Below are positions 1 to 7,694 of a stretch of 64,000 bases of DNA, piece by piece (within the stretch, counting starts at the first letter, position 1; each line of letters begins with the position of its first letter). A program made the position numbers and the translations under genes. The notes under the pieces were generated by a model. The model searched no databases, had not been told where the DNA came from, and was given only the letters and a program-made list of their open reading frames with translations. This DNA is from Granulosicoccus sp947495035 (GTDB lineage Bacteria > Pseudomonadota > Gammaproteobacteria > Granulosicoccales > Granulosicoccaceae). Where the stretch lies: the NCBI RefSeq assembly GCF_050589605.1, contig NZ_JBNGOO010000001.1; one strand, written 5' to 3'.

Positions 1-1248
1 AGGCGTCGAGTAATCATGTTCCTGTATGCCGCGTGTCGCACTGGACAGTGAAATGATCGGACTGGATATGCGATGTGCAACGAGAAGCACGATTCCGAGT
101 GCGATCCAGAAAGTCAGCGCAGTGGCGGTGATGATGCGGTTCCGGAGTTTGATCAGATCGGCGATGAAGATGCTCTCGGGCATGACGGAAAACACATGCC
201 AGTTCAGCAACCCCAGCTCGCTGCAGACGATATAGTTGGCACCCACCTTCATCAGCTCGTTGTCGTGCCCGGCCATGTACTGAGCGATATCCAGCAGCTT
301 CGTTTCATCGCTCATGAGTTGCTTCAGTGCTTCATGATCATGTGCGTCGTGTGCGTCGTGTGCGTCGTGTGCGTCGTGTGCGTCGTGTGCGTCGTGTGCG
401 TCGTGTGCGTCGTGTGCGTCATCGGAATGCGACTCGACCGGGTTTTCGCCGTGTTCGGCCGACTCGGAATGGCCTTCTGGTTCATGGTCATGCAGGGACT
501 CCGAATCATGGCTGTCTTCTGCGTGATCGGACGCGTCGTGGTGACTTCGGGGAGCACTGTGACTGCTTCCTTCGTGGTCTGCCGTGTGGGTCAGGTGTTC
601 ACCCGTTTCCAGGTGTGCCACGATCAGCTCCGAATGATCTGTCACGAAGAACAGGGTGCCGTCTTCGCGAGAATTCTCATGCAGAATGGTTTCCCAGATG
701 TGCTCCTGATCCAGGCTGAAGAACGCTGCCATGCCGGGACCCATTTCCAGGGGTAAGGTCTTTCGAACCCAGGCTTGATGGCCGGCTACCAGCAGACCGT
801 GGTGCAAACGGTGGTGCGCGGCGGTGTGGGGATCGCTCAGTGCCGCCTGCAAGCGGATCGCGTTAGGGGAATCGACTCTGGAGATGACCGTACCGTCTCT
901 GACCAGCATGAAATCGGACAGATAGGGGCTGGATTCGGTCTTGGCTGCCAGCGATTCCTCCAGCTCCGAGATAGCGCCTGTCGAAAAACCGAGGTCCGAT
1001 GCAAACAGTGTGTCACCGATATCGTGCTGCAGTTTCTCCACCAGGTCGTGGAATCCCAGGATATGGTTTTGCAGCGTCAATTCGGCAATGCGTTTCTTGC
1101 TGGCGCCGATGGAATCCTTGAAGGTCAGATAGGTGATTGAGCCGAGCGCGGACAGAAGCACGATGATTGCCACGCTGAAGCTGAAAATGAGCTTGCCTCT
1201 GATTCGCAGCGATAAGCTTTTTCTGCACCATTGATATATCTTTGTCAT
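1..1248 (-). CDS. Membrane sensor protein with His/Asp-rich periplasmic repeat (partial, C-terminus outside window)
   Basis: Reading the minus strand from an ATG at 1248 gives 416 open codons that run off the window edge, so this is the N-terminal part of a larger protein. Residues about 21-42 form a first membrane helix (IFSFSVAIIVLL), followed by a large extracytoplasmic region and a second helix near residues 373-396 (ALTFWIALGIVLLVAH). A HAMP-like stretch (ISSPIISLS) follows, the layout of chemoreceptors, histidine kinases and cyclases. The output domain is not visible, so the signalling class is unknown. Residues about 225-306 are extremely rich in His, Asp, Glu and Ser and include nine tandem Asp-Ala-His units, which could bind divalent metal (inference). 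The gene is divergent from the ABC ATPase at 1386, with 137 bp between them. Confidence 0.75.
   Translation of the reverse strand, partial: MTKIYQWCRKSLSLRIRGKLIFSFSVAIIVLLSALGSITYLTFKDSIGASKKRIAELTLQNHILGFHDLVEKLQHDIGDTLFASDLGFSTGAISELEESLAAKTESSPYLSDFMLVRDGTVISRVDSPNAIRLQAALSDPHTAAHHRLHHGLLVAGHQAWVRKTLPLEMGPGMAAFFSLDQEHIWETILHENSREDGTLFFVTDHSELIVAHLETGEHLTHTADHEGSSHSAPRSHHDASDHAEDSHDSESLHDHEPEGHSESAEHGENPVESHSDDAHDAHDAHDAHDAHDAHDAHDAHDAHDHEALKQLMSDETKLLDIAQYMAGHDNELMKVGANYIVCSELGLLNWHVFSVMPESIFIADLIKLRNRIITATALTFWIALGIVLLVAHRISSPIISLSSATRGIQEHDYSTP
342..420 (-). repeat. 9-bp tandem repeat encoding (Asp-Ala-His)n
   Basis: Eight perfect copies of gtgcgtcgt (plus strand) and a partial ninth lie inside the sensor gene and encode nine consecutive DAH triplets on the minus strand. 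The copies are identical at DNA level, which suggests recent expansion or homogenisation. A 9-bp period keeps the reading frame, so copy-number change only alters loop length. Confidence 0.95.
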
Positions 1249-1385
1249 CCAGCGAGCCGGTAAGGGGAGAGGCTGGGATCAGATCGACCTGTCTGGAGAT
1301 CTTGCACCCATTGATCTGTGTCAATTTCCTTTGTCAATGAATCGGCAGTTGCCCGCTGAAACTTAGCCCGTGTAACAATTCCGGA

Positions 1386-2291
1386 ATGAATGAACCATTG
1401 ATCACATGTCAGGGGCTGGGCAAGCGCTATGGCCGTCAACAGGCGCTGGAGGATGTATCCCTGAGCCTGAGTGCTGGTGAACCGATTGCACTGGTCGGTC
1501 CCAACGGGGCAGGCAAGACCACACTGATCAGTCTGATCTGTGGATTCATAGGCAAAAGTGCCGGTCAGATCCGGGTTCTGGGTGAGTCGCCCGGCTCTTC
1601 TGCCTTGAGTGGGCAACTGGCAGCCCTGCCGCAGGATGCCCTGCTGGATCCACGACTTGGTGTCGGTCGACAACTGCGTTTTCTTGCACGGTTGCAGGGA
1701 ATGTCGGCAAAGGCTGCGCGTCTGGATGTACAGCGAGTACTGGAAACGGTCGATCTGCTGGATTCCATCGATACCAGGCCGTCGGAACTCAGCCACGGCA
1801 TGCGCAAGCGTATTGCCATTGCCCAGGCCTTGCTGGGTGCGCCGCGGCTGGTTCTGCTGGATGAACCGACTGCCGGGATCGATCCTCCCAATGCCAAGAT
1901 GATCCGCGATCTGATTCGCCAAGAGTCCGGCGCCACCACATTCATCGTCAGCTCGCACAATCTGGATGAACTGGAGCGGCTGTGCAGTACGGTGGTGTAT
2001 CTGGAAAGGGGACGACTGATTTCAGTCGGCCCGGTCGTGGATGACTCAGCGCAATCCTTCATTACCTTGCGTCTGGTTGATGTGCCCTCGAACGAATTTC
2101 TGGAAGCGGCAGCATCCCTGCCTGACATCCGGCAGATGAGCCGCAGTGCGCAGGGTGATTATCTGATTCAGACGCACGACGATATGAGTGCAAGTCTGGC
2201 ACTCATGCAGCTGCTCAATGAGCGACAATGGCGCTACCGCCTGATGAGCCGCGGCAAGTCACTGGAAGAGAGGCTATACGGTCAATCCTGA
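1386..2291 (+). CDS. ABC transporter ATP-binding protein (orphan)
   Basis: 301 residues with a complete ABC nucleotide-binding domain: Walker A GPNGAGKTT (residues 38-46), signature LSHGMRKR (about 135), Walker B LVLLDEPTAG (about 155) and the switch histidine in VSSHNLDEL. The CcmA/NatA-like subfamily usually pairs with an ABC-2 type permease for export. No permease lies next to it: the downstream neighbour is convergent and the upstream one divergent, so the partner must be elsewhere or absent. The C-terminal 80 residues form the usual accessory domain. The substrate cannot be inferred. Confidence 0.85.
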   Translation: MNEPLITCQGLGKRYGRQQALEDVSLSLSAGEPIALVGPNGAGKTTLISLICGFIGKSAGQIRVLGESPGSSALSGQLAALPQDALLDPRLGVGRQLRFLARLQGMSAKAARLDVQRVLETVDLLDSIDTRPSELSHGMRKRIAIAQALLGAPRLVLLDEPTAGIDPPNAKMIRDLIRQESGATTFIVSSHNLDELERLCSTVVYLERGRLISVGPVVDDSAQSFITLRLVDVPSNEFLEAAASLPDIRQMSRSAQGDYLIQTHDDMSASLALMQLLNERQWRYRLMSRGKSLEERLYGQS

Positions 2292-2392
2292 TATTCGAAC
2301 AGGAGCGTCTGTGATTCGAGCTTCGAGCGTCGTGATGTCTTGCGCTGTCCGAGTCAAATACTGCAGCAGGTGCACAGAGTTCGTCGGACGCC

Positions 2393-3619
2393 TCAGGCGG
2401 GAACCTCGCGAGTTCTGATCGAAAGATTGCCGGTCAGTGTACGATGCACCGGGCAGCGATCGGCGATTGCCATCAGTCGCTGCCGCTGCCCATCATCAAG
2501 CTCGCCGTGCAGCGTGATATCACGATCGATGACATCGATCTGCATGGGTTTTTCATCGCAGTCTTCGCAATCCTTGACATGATCCCGGCTGTGCCGCAGA
2601 ACCACCTCGGCGTTGTCCAGTGGCCACTGCTTGCGTCCTGCATACATGCGCAGCGACATTGCCGTGCAGGCGCCCACCGATGCCAGAAGGTGTTCGTAAG
2701 GATCCGGACCTGCATTGTTGCCTCCAAGCGAGCTGGGTTCGTCGGCTATCCATTGATGGTCGTCGGTGTGGATATCCAGCATGAACTTGCGATTGCGTTC
2801 GCTGATGCTGACTTCGCCCTTGCTGACCTTCGGGCGGGCAGGTGCAAGGTTGTCGGCAGATACTCGAACCTGGCGCAGGGCCCAGGCAGCAATCATGTCG
2901 GCGACATATTCGGAATCGGCAGCCTTTGTCAGCAAGTGGTCGGTATTGTCCAGGCTGATGAAACTCTTCGGATGCCGAGCTGCCTTGTAGATGCGCTCGG
3001 CCTCGGCGATGTTGACGGTGGCATCGATCGGGGAGTGCATGATCAGCAGTGCTGCCTTAAGACGGGCAATATGAGCCTCCGATGTCTGATTGATGTCATC
3101 GAGAAACTGCTTGCGAATGGTGAACTGGCGGCCAGCCAGGTTTACCTGTGCTTCGCCCTCACGCTCTATGGTGTCGATGTCGCAGGAGAATTGTGCCGAG
3201 ACATGGCGAGCATCGGCGGGCGAGCCGATGGTGACTATACCCTTGCACTCGGGGATGTCATGTGCGGCGGTCAGAACGGCTGTTCCGCCCAGACTGTGGC
3301 CGATCAGCAGCGATGGCGCGAGGCCGTCGGCACGCAGGTGATCGGCTGCAGCAACCAGATCCTGCACATTGGATGAAAAATTGGTGTTGGAAAAGTCACC
3401 GTCACTGTTACCCAGCCCCGTGAAGTCGAAGCGCATCACCGCATAACCTCGTTTGACCAGTGCCCGGGAAATTCGTGAGGCGGCGGCAATGTCCTTGCCG
3501 CAGGTGAAGCAGTGCGCAAACAGGGCCGTTGCAATGGGCTCCTGATCGGGGGTTTCCAGCAAGGCGGCCAGGGGGGCACCCTGTGATCCCGTGAATTCGA
3601 ATTTGCGTCTGGCTGGCAT
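2393..3619 (-). CDS. Bifunctional alpha/beta-hydrolase / OsmC-family protein
   Basis: 408 residues. The N-terminal part (about 1-250) is an alpha/beta hydrolase with nucleophile elbow GHSLGG near residue 110 and a late catalytic histidine in the NTDHLL segment. The C-terminal part (about 275-408) is an OsmC domain with its two redox cysteines, in SVGACTAM and in RCPVHRTL. OsmC proteins reduce organic hydroperoxides with a peroxidatic cysteine; the role of the fused hydrolase is not established. The chosen ATG at 3619 starts at the typical MPARRKFEF and sits 1 nt after the tesA stop; a 40-codon longer reading would run into tesA. It is probably cotranscribed with tesA. Confidence 0.88.
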   Translation of the reverse strand: MPARRKFEFTGSQGAPLAALLETPDQEPIATALFAHCFTCGKDIAAASRISRALVKRGYAVMRFDFTGLGNSDGDFSNTNFSSNVQDLVAAADHLRADGLAPSLLIGHSLGGTAVLTAAHDIPECKGIVTIGSPADARHVSAQFSCDIDTIEREGEAQVNLAGRQFTIRKQFLDDINQTSEAHIARLKAALLIMHSPIDATVNIAEAERIYKAARHPKSFISLDNTDHLLTKAADSEYVADMIAAWALRQVRVSADNLAPARPKVSKGEVSISERNRKFMLDIHTDDHQWIADEPSSLGGNNAGPDPYEHLLASVGACTAMSLRMYAGRKQWPLDNAEVVLRHSRDHVKDCEDCDEKPMQIDVIDRDITLHGELDDGQRQRLMAIADRCPVHRTLTGNLSIRTREVPA

Positions 3620-3620
3620 T

Positions 3621-4253
3621 TCAGCTGTCTCCGGTGACAAACTCTCTGATGAGAGGAAGGGCATGTTCCATGATGAGCGGCTGCGCATCGGCCGTCGGGT
3701 GAATACCATCGGCCTGGAAGTAGTTCCGTTCCGTGGCAATAGGTTCCAACAGAAAGGGCAGAAGCGTGCTGCCGGAGTTCCGAGCAGCGTTCACGAAGGC
3801 CTCGGCGAACATCTTGCGATAGTCCGGACCGTAGTTGCTGGGTATCATCATGCCCGCTATCAGTACATCGGTACCGGCATTGTGTGCGATGTCTGCCATG
3901 TCCTCCAGATTCTGCTGCATGGCAGCGGGTTGGTAGCCACGCAAGCCGTCATTGCCGCCCAGTTCTATCACCAGCAGGTCGGGTTCGAATCGCTCGATGG
4001 CATCGGGCAGGCGACGCAGACCCCCGGCGGTCGTGTCACCGGTGATGCTGGCATTGATCACCTGCACATCGCTGCCCTCTTCCTGCAGGGCCTTCTCAGC
4101 CAGACTTACCCAGCCGTCCTCCTCATCCAGACCATAGGCAGCGCTGATGCTGTCGCCCATGACCAGTACGGTATAGCTGTCGGCGCGTGCAGCAAACGAC
4201 GCCAGCAGAACCATCAGCAGTAAAAATGTTCGAAGCAGTGCAAAGAGTTTCAT
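3621..4253 (-). CDS. tesA: TesA-type arylesterase / lysophospholipase / thioesterase I
   Basis: 210 residues with an N-terminal signal peptide (about 1-24, ending AARA), so the enzyme is exported to the periplasm. It is a GDSL/SGNH hydrolase: block I GDSISAAYG with Ser35, block III ELGGNDGLRG near residue 94, and block V DGIHPTADAQ with the catalytic Asp and His. Family members cleave acyl-CoA, lysophospholipid and aryl ester substrates. Length and the divergent placement beside ybbA-ybbP match E. coli tesA. It leads a two-gene unit with the hydrolase/OsmC gene. Confidence 0.93.
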   Translation of the reverse strand: MKLFALLRTFLLLMVLLASFAARADSYTVLVMGDSISAAYGLDEEDGWVSLAEKALQEEGSDVQVINASITGDTTAGGLRRLPDAIERFEPDLLVIELGGNDGLRGYQPAAMQQNLEDMADIAHNAGTDVLIAGMMIPSNYGPDYRKMFAEAFVNAARNSGSTLLPFLLEPIATERNYFQADGIHPTADAQPLIMEHALPLIREFVTGDS

Positions 4254-4337
4254 GACTTGTGCATCCTGAATGTATCCCCATTATCCGCGTTTCAACGCCG
4301 GCATGAAGTCACGCTGGCAAACCCATCGTGAGAGCGC

Positions 4338-5075
4338 ATGAACAATCCGACTCCCGCAGGCAGCAATAGTGCCGCAGGTGCCAGTAGTTCCGTGTCTGCT
4401 TCCTCGGAAGCCGTACTCCATGGACATCAGATCGCCAAGCGTGTCAGTGGACCGGAAGGTGAGCTGACTATCCTGCACCAGCTGGATATCGAAGTACATG
4501 CAGGTGAAGCGATTGCCATTGTCGGGCCGTCGGGTTCGGGCAAGTCCACCTTGCTGGGCATACTGGCCGGGCTCGATACTCCGTCCGAAGGTCAGGTCGA
4601 ACTGCTGCATCAGCCCTTGTCTTCCATGGATGAAGATGCCCGTGCACGACTGCGGGCCGGCCAGGTCGGTTTCGTGTTTCAGAGCTTTCAGTTGCTGCCG
4701 GGGCTCACTGCGCTGGAGAATGTCATGCTGCCGCTGGAACTGACTGGGGACACTGACGCGGTGGACCGTGCTCGCGCCATGCTTGAAAAGGTCGGGCTGC
4801 AGCATCGTTCCGGTCACCAACCCCTGCAACTGTCGGGCGGTGAGCAGCAGCGTGTTGCCCTGGCTCGAGCCTTTGTCTCCGAGCCAACACTATTGTTTGC
4901 GGATGAACCCACGGGTAATCTGGACAGTGAGACGGGCGGGAAGATCATCGAACTGATGTTCTCCATGACTCGGCAGCAGGGAGCGGCCATGGTTCTGGTC
5001 ACGCATGACGACAATCTGGCAGCGCGTTGCGACCGTATCCTGCGTATGGGGAACGGCAGGCTGGAAGCTCTGTGA
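4338..5075 (+). CDS. ybbA: ABC transporter ATP-binding protein, YbbA/LolD type
   Basis: 245 residues with Walker A GPSGSGKST (residues 63-71), signature LSGGEQQRVALARA (about 161) and Walker B LLFADEPTGNLD (about 182), the pattern of the MacB/LolD/FtsE group. It energises the permease that follows, with which it overlaps by 4 nt at a GTGA junction. The first 25 or so residues are Ser/Ala-rich and probably disordered. In E. coli the same pair lies divergent from tesA and its substrate is still poorly defined; a role in lipoprotein or lipid handling is inferred from the subfamily. Confidence 0.92.
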   Translation: MNNPTPAGSNSAAGASSSVSASSEAVLHGHQIAKRVSGPEGELTILHQLDIEVHAGEAIAIVGPSGSGKSTLLGILAGLDTPSEGQVELLHQPLSSMDEDARARLRAGQVGFVFQSFQLLPGLTALENVMLPLELTGDTDAVDRARAMLEKVGLQHRSGHQPLQLSGGEQQRVALARAFVSEPTLLFADEPTGNLDSETGGKIIELMFSMTRQQGAAMVLVTHDDNLAARCDRILRMGNGRLEAL

Positions 5076-7633
5076 CCACGGCAAGCTCGGTACACGCAGC
5101 AGGCAGTGCTGCGCCACGCCCGCACAGGCCTGTCTCGGGTTGGTGGCGGCAGATTCGCTTCGCGTTGCGCTCTCTGGGGCGTGATCTGCGCGCAGGAGAA
5201 CTGCGTGTGCTGGCACTGGCGCTACTGGTCGCCGTTGCCTCGGTGACTGCCGTCGGATTTTTCACGGACCGCATCGGACGCGCCGTCGAGCGACAGGCCA
5301 GCGATGTACTGGCAGCGGATCTGATCGCCACCTCGGGGTTTGCCCTGCCTGAGCAACTGCTGGCCGATATCGCGCAGACTGATCTGCAGACAGCACGTCA
5401 TGTGCGTTTTCCCAGTGTGGTGATCAACGAGCGTAACGAATCTCAGCTGGTCGCCATGAAAGCGGTCTCCGACGGCTACCCACTTCGTGGCAGCCTGCAA
5501 CTGGCCGACATTGCCGACCCTGCCACGGTGTTGACGGACGGGCAGGGCGTTCCCGCACGGGGAACCGTCTGGGTAGATAGCCAGCTGCGGGCCGCACTGG
5601 CATTGGTGCCCGGTGACAGCCTGACGCTGGGCACGGCCGAGTTCACGGTGGACAGGATCATTCTGTATGAGCCCGATCGTGGCGAGAACGCCTTCGAATT
5701 TGCCCCGCGGGTCATGATCAATCTGCAGGATCTGGAATCGGCCGGTCTGCTGGTCGAAGGCAGTCGTGCCCGATATACCCTGCTCATGGCGGGTGAGCCG
5801 GCTGCGCTGGAATCTGCCCGCGACCTGCTGGACAGCGATTACAAGACAGACGTGCGGGTACAGGGCGTGCGCGATGGCAGCCCGCAGATGAAACGCGCAC
5901 TGGATCGTGCCCAGCGCTTCCTCGGTCTGGCATCGGTGGTAACCGTCTTGCTGGCCGGTGCCGCCATTGCCCTGGCCGTGCGTCACTTCGCGCTGCGTCA
6001 GGCTGACGCCAGCGCCGTCATGCGCACCCTCGGTGCCACTCGTGGCGAGGTCATTGTCTGGCTGTGCACGCGACTGATGCTGATCGCGCTGGTGGCATCT
6101 GCCCTTGGTATCACGGTTGGCTGGTTTGCCCAGTTGATACTTGCCAATCTGCTGCAGGGCTGGTTCGGCCTGAACCTGCCGGCACCGGGGTTCATGCCAC
6201 CGCTCATCGGCACGCTGACAGCGTTCATCGCCCTGGCAGGCTTCGGCCTGTTGCCGATCATCCAGGCGGGGCGGGTCAATGTCATGCGGGTGCTGCAGCG
6301 CGATTACAGCGGTATGGATGCCAGTGCGATCGTGACCGGTCTGCTGGGGCTGCTTGCCACGTTTCTGGTGGTGCTGCTGTTGTCCCGTGATTTTCTGCTC
6401 AGTGCCATCGTGGTTCTCGGTGTGGTCGCCATGCTGTGCCTGTTCGCCTTTGCCGGGCGCTTCATCATCCGCTCGGTGCGCGCGCTGGCCGGACCCCGGT
6501 TCCGCCTGAGCACGGCCGGTCTGCAACGCCGCTCGGCCAGCAGCATCGTGCAGCTGGCGGCCTTTGCCATGGGGATCATGGCCTTGCTGCTGATCGCCAT
6601 CGTGCGAGTCGATCTGCTGTCCGCCTGGGAGCAGGATCTGCCGGCCAATGCACCGAATGTCTTCGTTCTCAACATCCAGGCCGATCAGGTGGACGGGCTG
6701 GCAGCGGAGCTTGCCTCCAAGGGCATCGAGACCACGGGTATTCATCCGATGGTACGGGCTCGCCTGGTAGCCCATAACGGTGAGCCGGTGCTCGACGAGG
6801 ACTCCGATGAGCGTGACGAGCGTCGTGCCCGTCGCGAGTACAATCTGTCCTGGTCCGACACCTTGCCGGAGGAGAACAAGGTGGTTGCCGGAGAGTGGTG
6901 GGCGACTGATGGCAGTGCGCCTCCCTTGCTGTCGATAGAGCAGGAATGGGCCGAGGAACGCGGTTATGCCATTGGCGATACCCTGACCTTCAAGAGTGCA
7001 GGTGTCGAGACAACAGCGAGCATCGCCAACTGGCGTGAGGTCGATTGGGAATCGTTCCAGGTGAATTTCTTCGCCGTGGCATCCCCCGCAATGCTGAAGG
7101 GAATGCCAGCTACGTATGTCACCAGCTTCCATATCGACGGCGATTTCGTCTCCACCACGACAGACTGGGTACGCCAGTTTCCGGGGATTGCCACGCTCGA
7201 TGTTGGTGCAATCATCACGCGAGTCAAGTCTTTGATGGATCGGGCCTCTTTAGCGGTAGAATATGTCTTCCTGTTCACATTACTGGCCGGATTCTGCGTG
7301 TTGCTGGCAGCCGTGCAAAGCAGTCAGGGGGAGCGAATCCGAGAGTCCGCTCTGCTGCGTGCTCTGGGGGCTTCGCATCGGCAGTTGCGTGAGGCCGTGA
7401 TCGCGGAATTTGCCATTCTGGGTGCCATTGCGGGCTTGCTGGCAGCGTTTTTCGCGACCCTCATCGCATGGTCTCTGAGTCGGTTTGTGTTCGAACTTCC
7501 GTTTCAACTGAACGTCTGGTTATGGATTATCGGAATATCTGGCGGCGCGATCGGTATAGCCACTGCCGGTTATCTGGCTACGCGACGGGTGATGCATACT
7601 CCGCCGATCGTGGCACTACGCCATACCAACTGA
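5072..7633 (+). CDS. ybbP: ABC transporter permease, FtsX/YbbP family
   Basis: About 853 residues from a GTG at 5072 that overlaps the ybbA stop; an ATG 15 codons earlier inside ybbA is possible but less likely. The protein has an N-terminal membrane helix near residues 35-60, a large periplasmic region, a block of helices around residues 290-440, a second periplasmic region (about 510-730) and three C-terminal helices. This is the duplicated FtsX architecture of YbbP-type permeases of about 800 residues. With YbbA it should form an inner-membrane complex coupling ATP hydrolysis to movement of an extracytoplasmic ligand. The next gene, relA, starts 61 bp downstream. Confidence 0.92.
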   Translation: MTTASSVHAAGSAAPRPHRPVSGWWRQIRFALRSLGRDLRAGELRVLALALLVAVASVTAVGFFTDRIGRAVERQASDVLAADLIATSGFALPEQLLADIAQTDLQTARHVRFPSVVINERNESQLVAMKAVSDGYPLRGSLQLADIADPATVLTDGQGVPARGTVWVDSQLRAALALVPGDSLTLGTAEFTVDRIILYEPDRGENAFEFAPRVMINLQDLESAGLLVEGSRARYTLLMAGEPAALESARDLLDSDYKTDVRVQGVRDGSPQMKRALDRAQRFLGLASVVTVLLAGAAIALAVRHFALRQADASAVMRTLGATRGEVIVWLCTRLMLIALVASALGITVGWFAQLILANLLQGWFGLNLPAPGFMPPLIGTLTAFIALAGFGLLPIIQAGRVNVMRVLQRDYSGMDASAIVTGLLGLLATFLVVLLLSRDFLLSAIVVLGVVAMLCLFAFAGRFIIRSVRALAGPRFRLSTAGLQRRSASSIVQLAAFAMGIMALLLIAIVRVDLLSAWEQDLPANAPNVFVLNIQADQVDGLAAELASKGIETTGIHPMVRARLVAHNGEPVLDEDSDERDERRARREYNLSWSDTLPEENKVVAGEWWATDGSAPPLLSIEQEWAEERGYAIGDTLTFKSAGVETTASIANWREVDWESFQVNFFAVASPAMLKGMPATYVTSFHIDGDFVSTTTDWVRQFPGIATLDVGAIITRVKSLMDRASLAVEYVFLFTLLAGFCVLLAAVQSSQGERIRESALLRALGASHRQLREAVIAEFAILGAIAGLLAAFFATLIAWSLSRFVFELPFQLNVWLWIIGISGGAIGIATAGYLATRRVMHTPPIVALRHTN

Positions 7634-7694
7634 CGGCGGTTGCAGAGGCTGAGCCAATGGCCGGCCTCTCTGAGGTACGTCGAGGTAACTGGAC

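Noticed and set aside
5222..7132. Minus-strand open frame of 636 codons across ybbP
   Set aside because: It is fully antisense to a well-supported permease with clear membrane helices. Its composition (His/Gln-rich, no domains) is typical of antisense frames in G+C-rich DNA.
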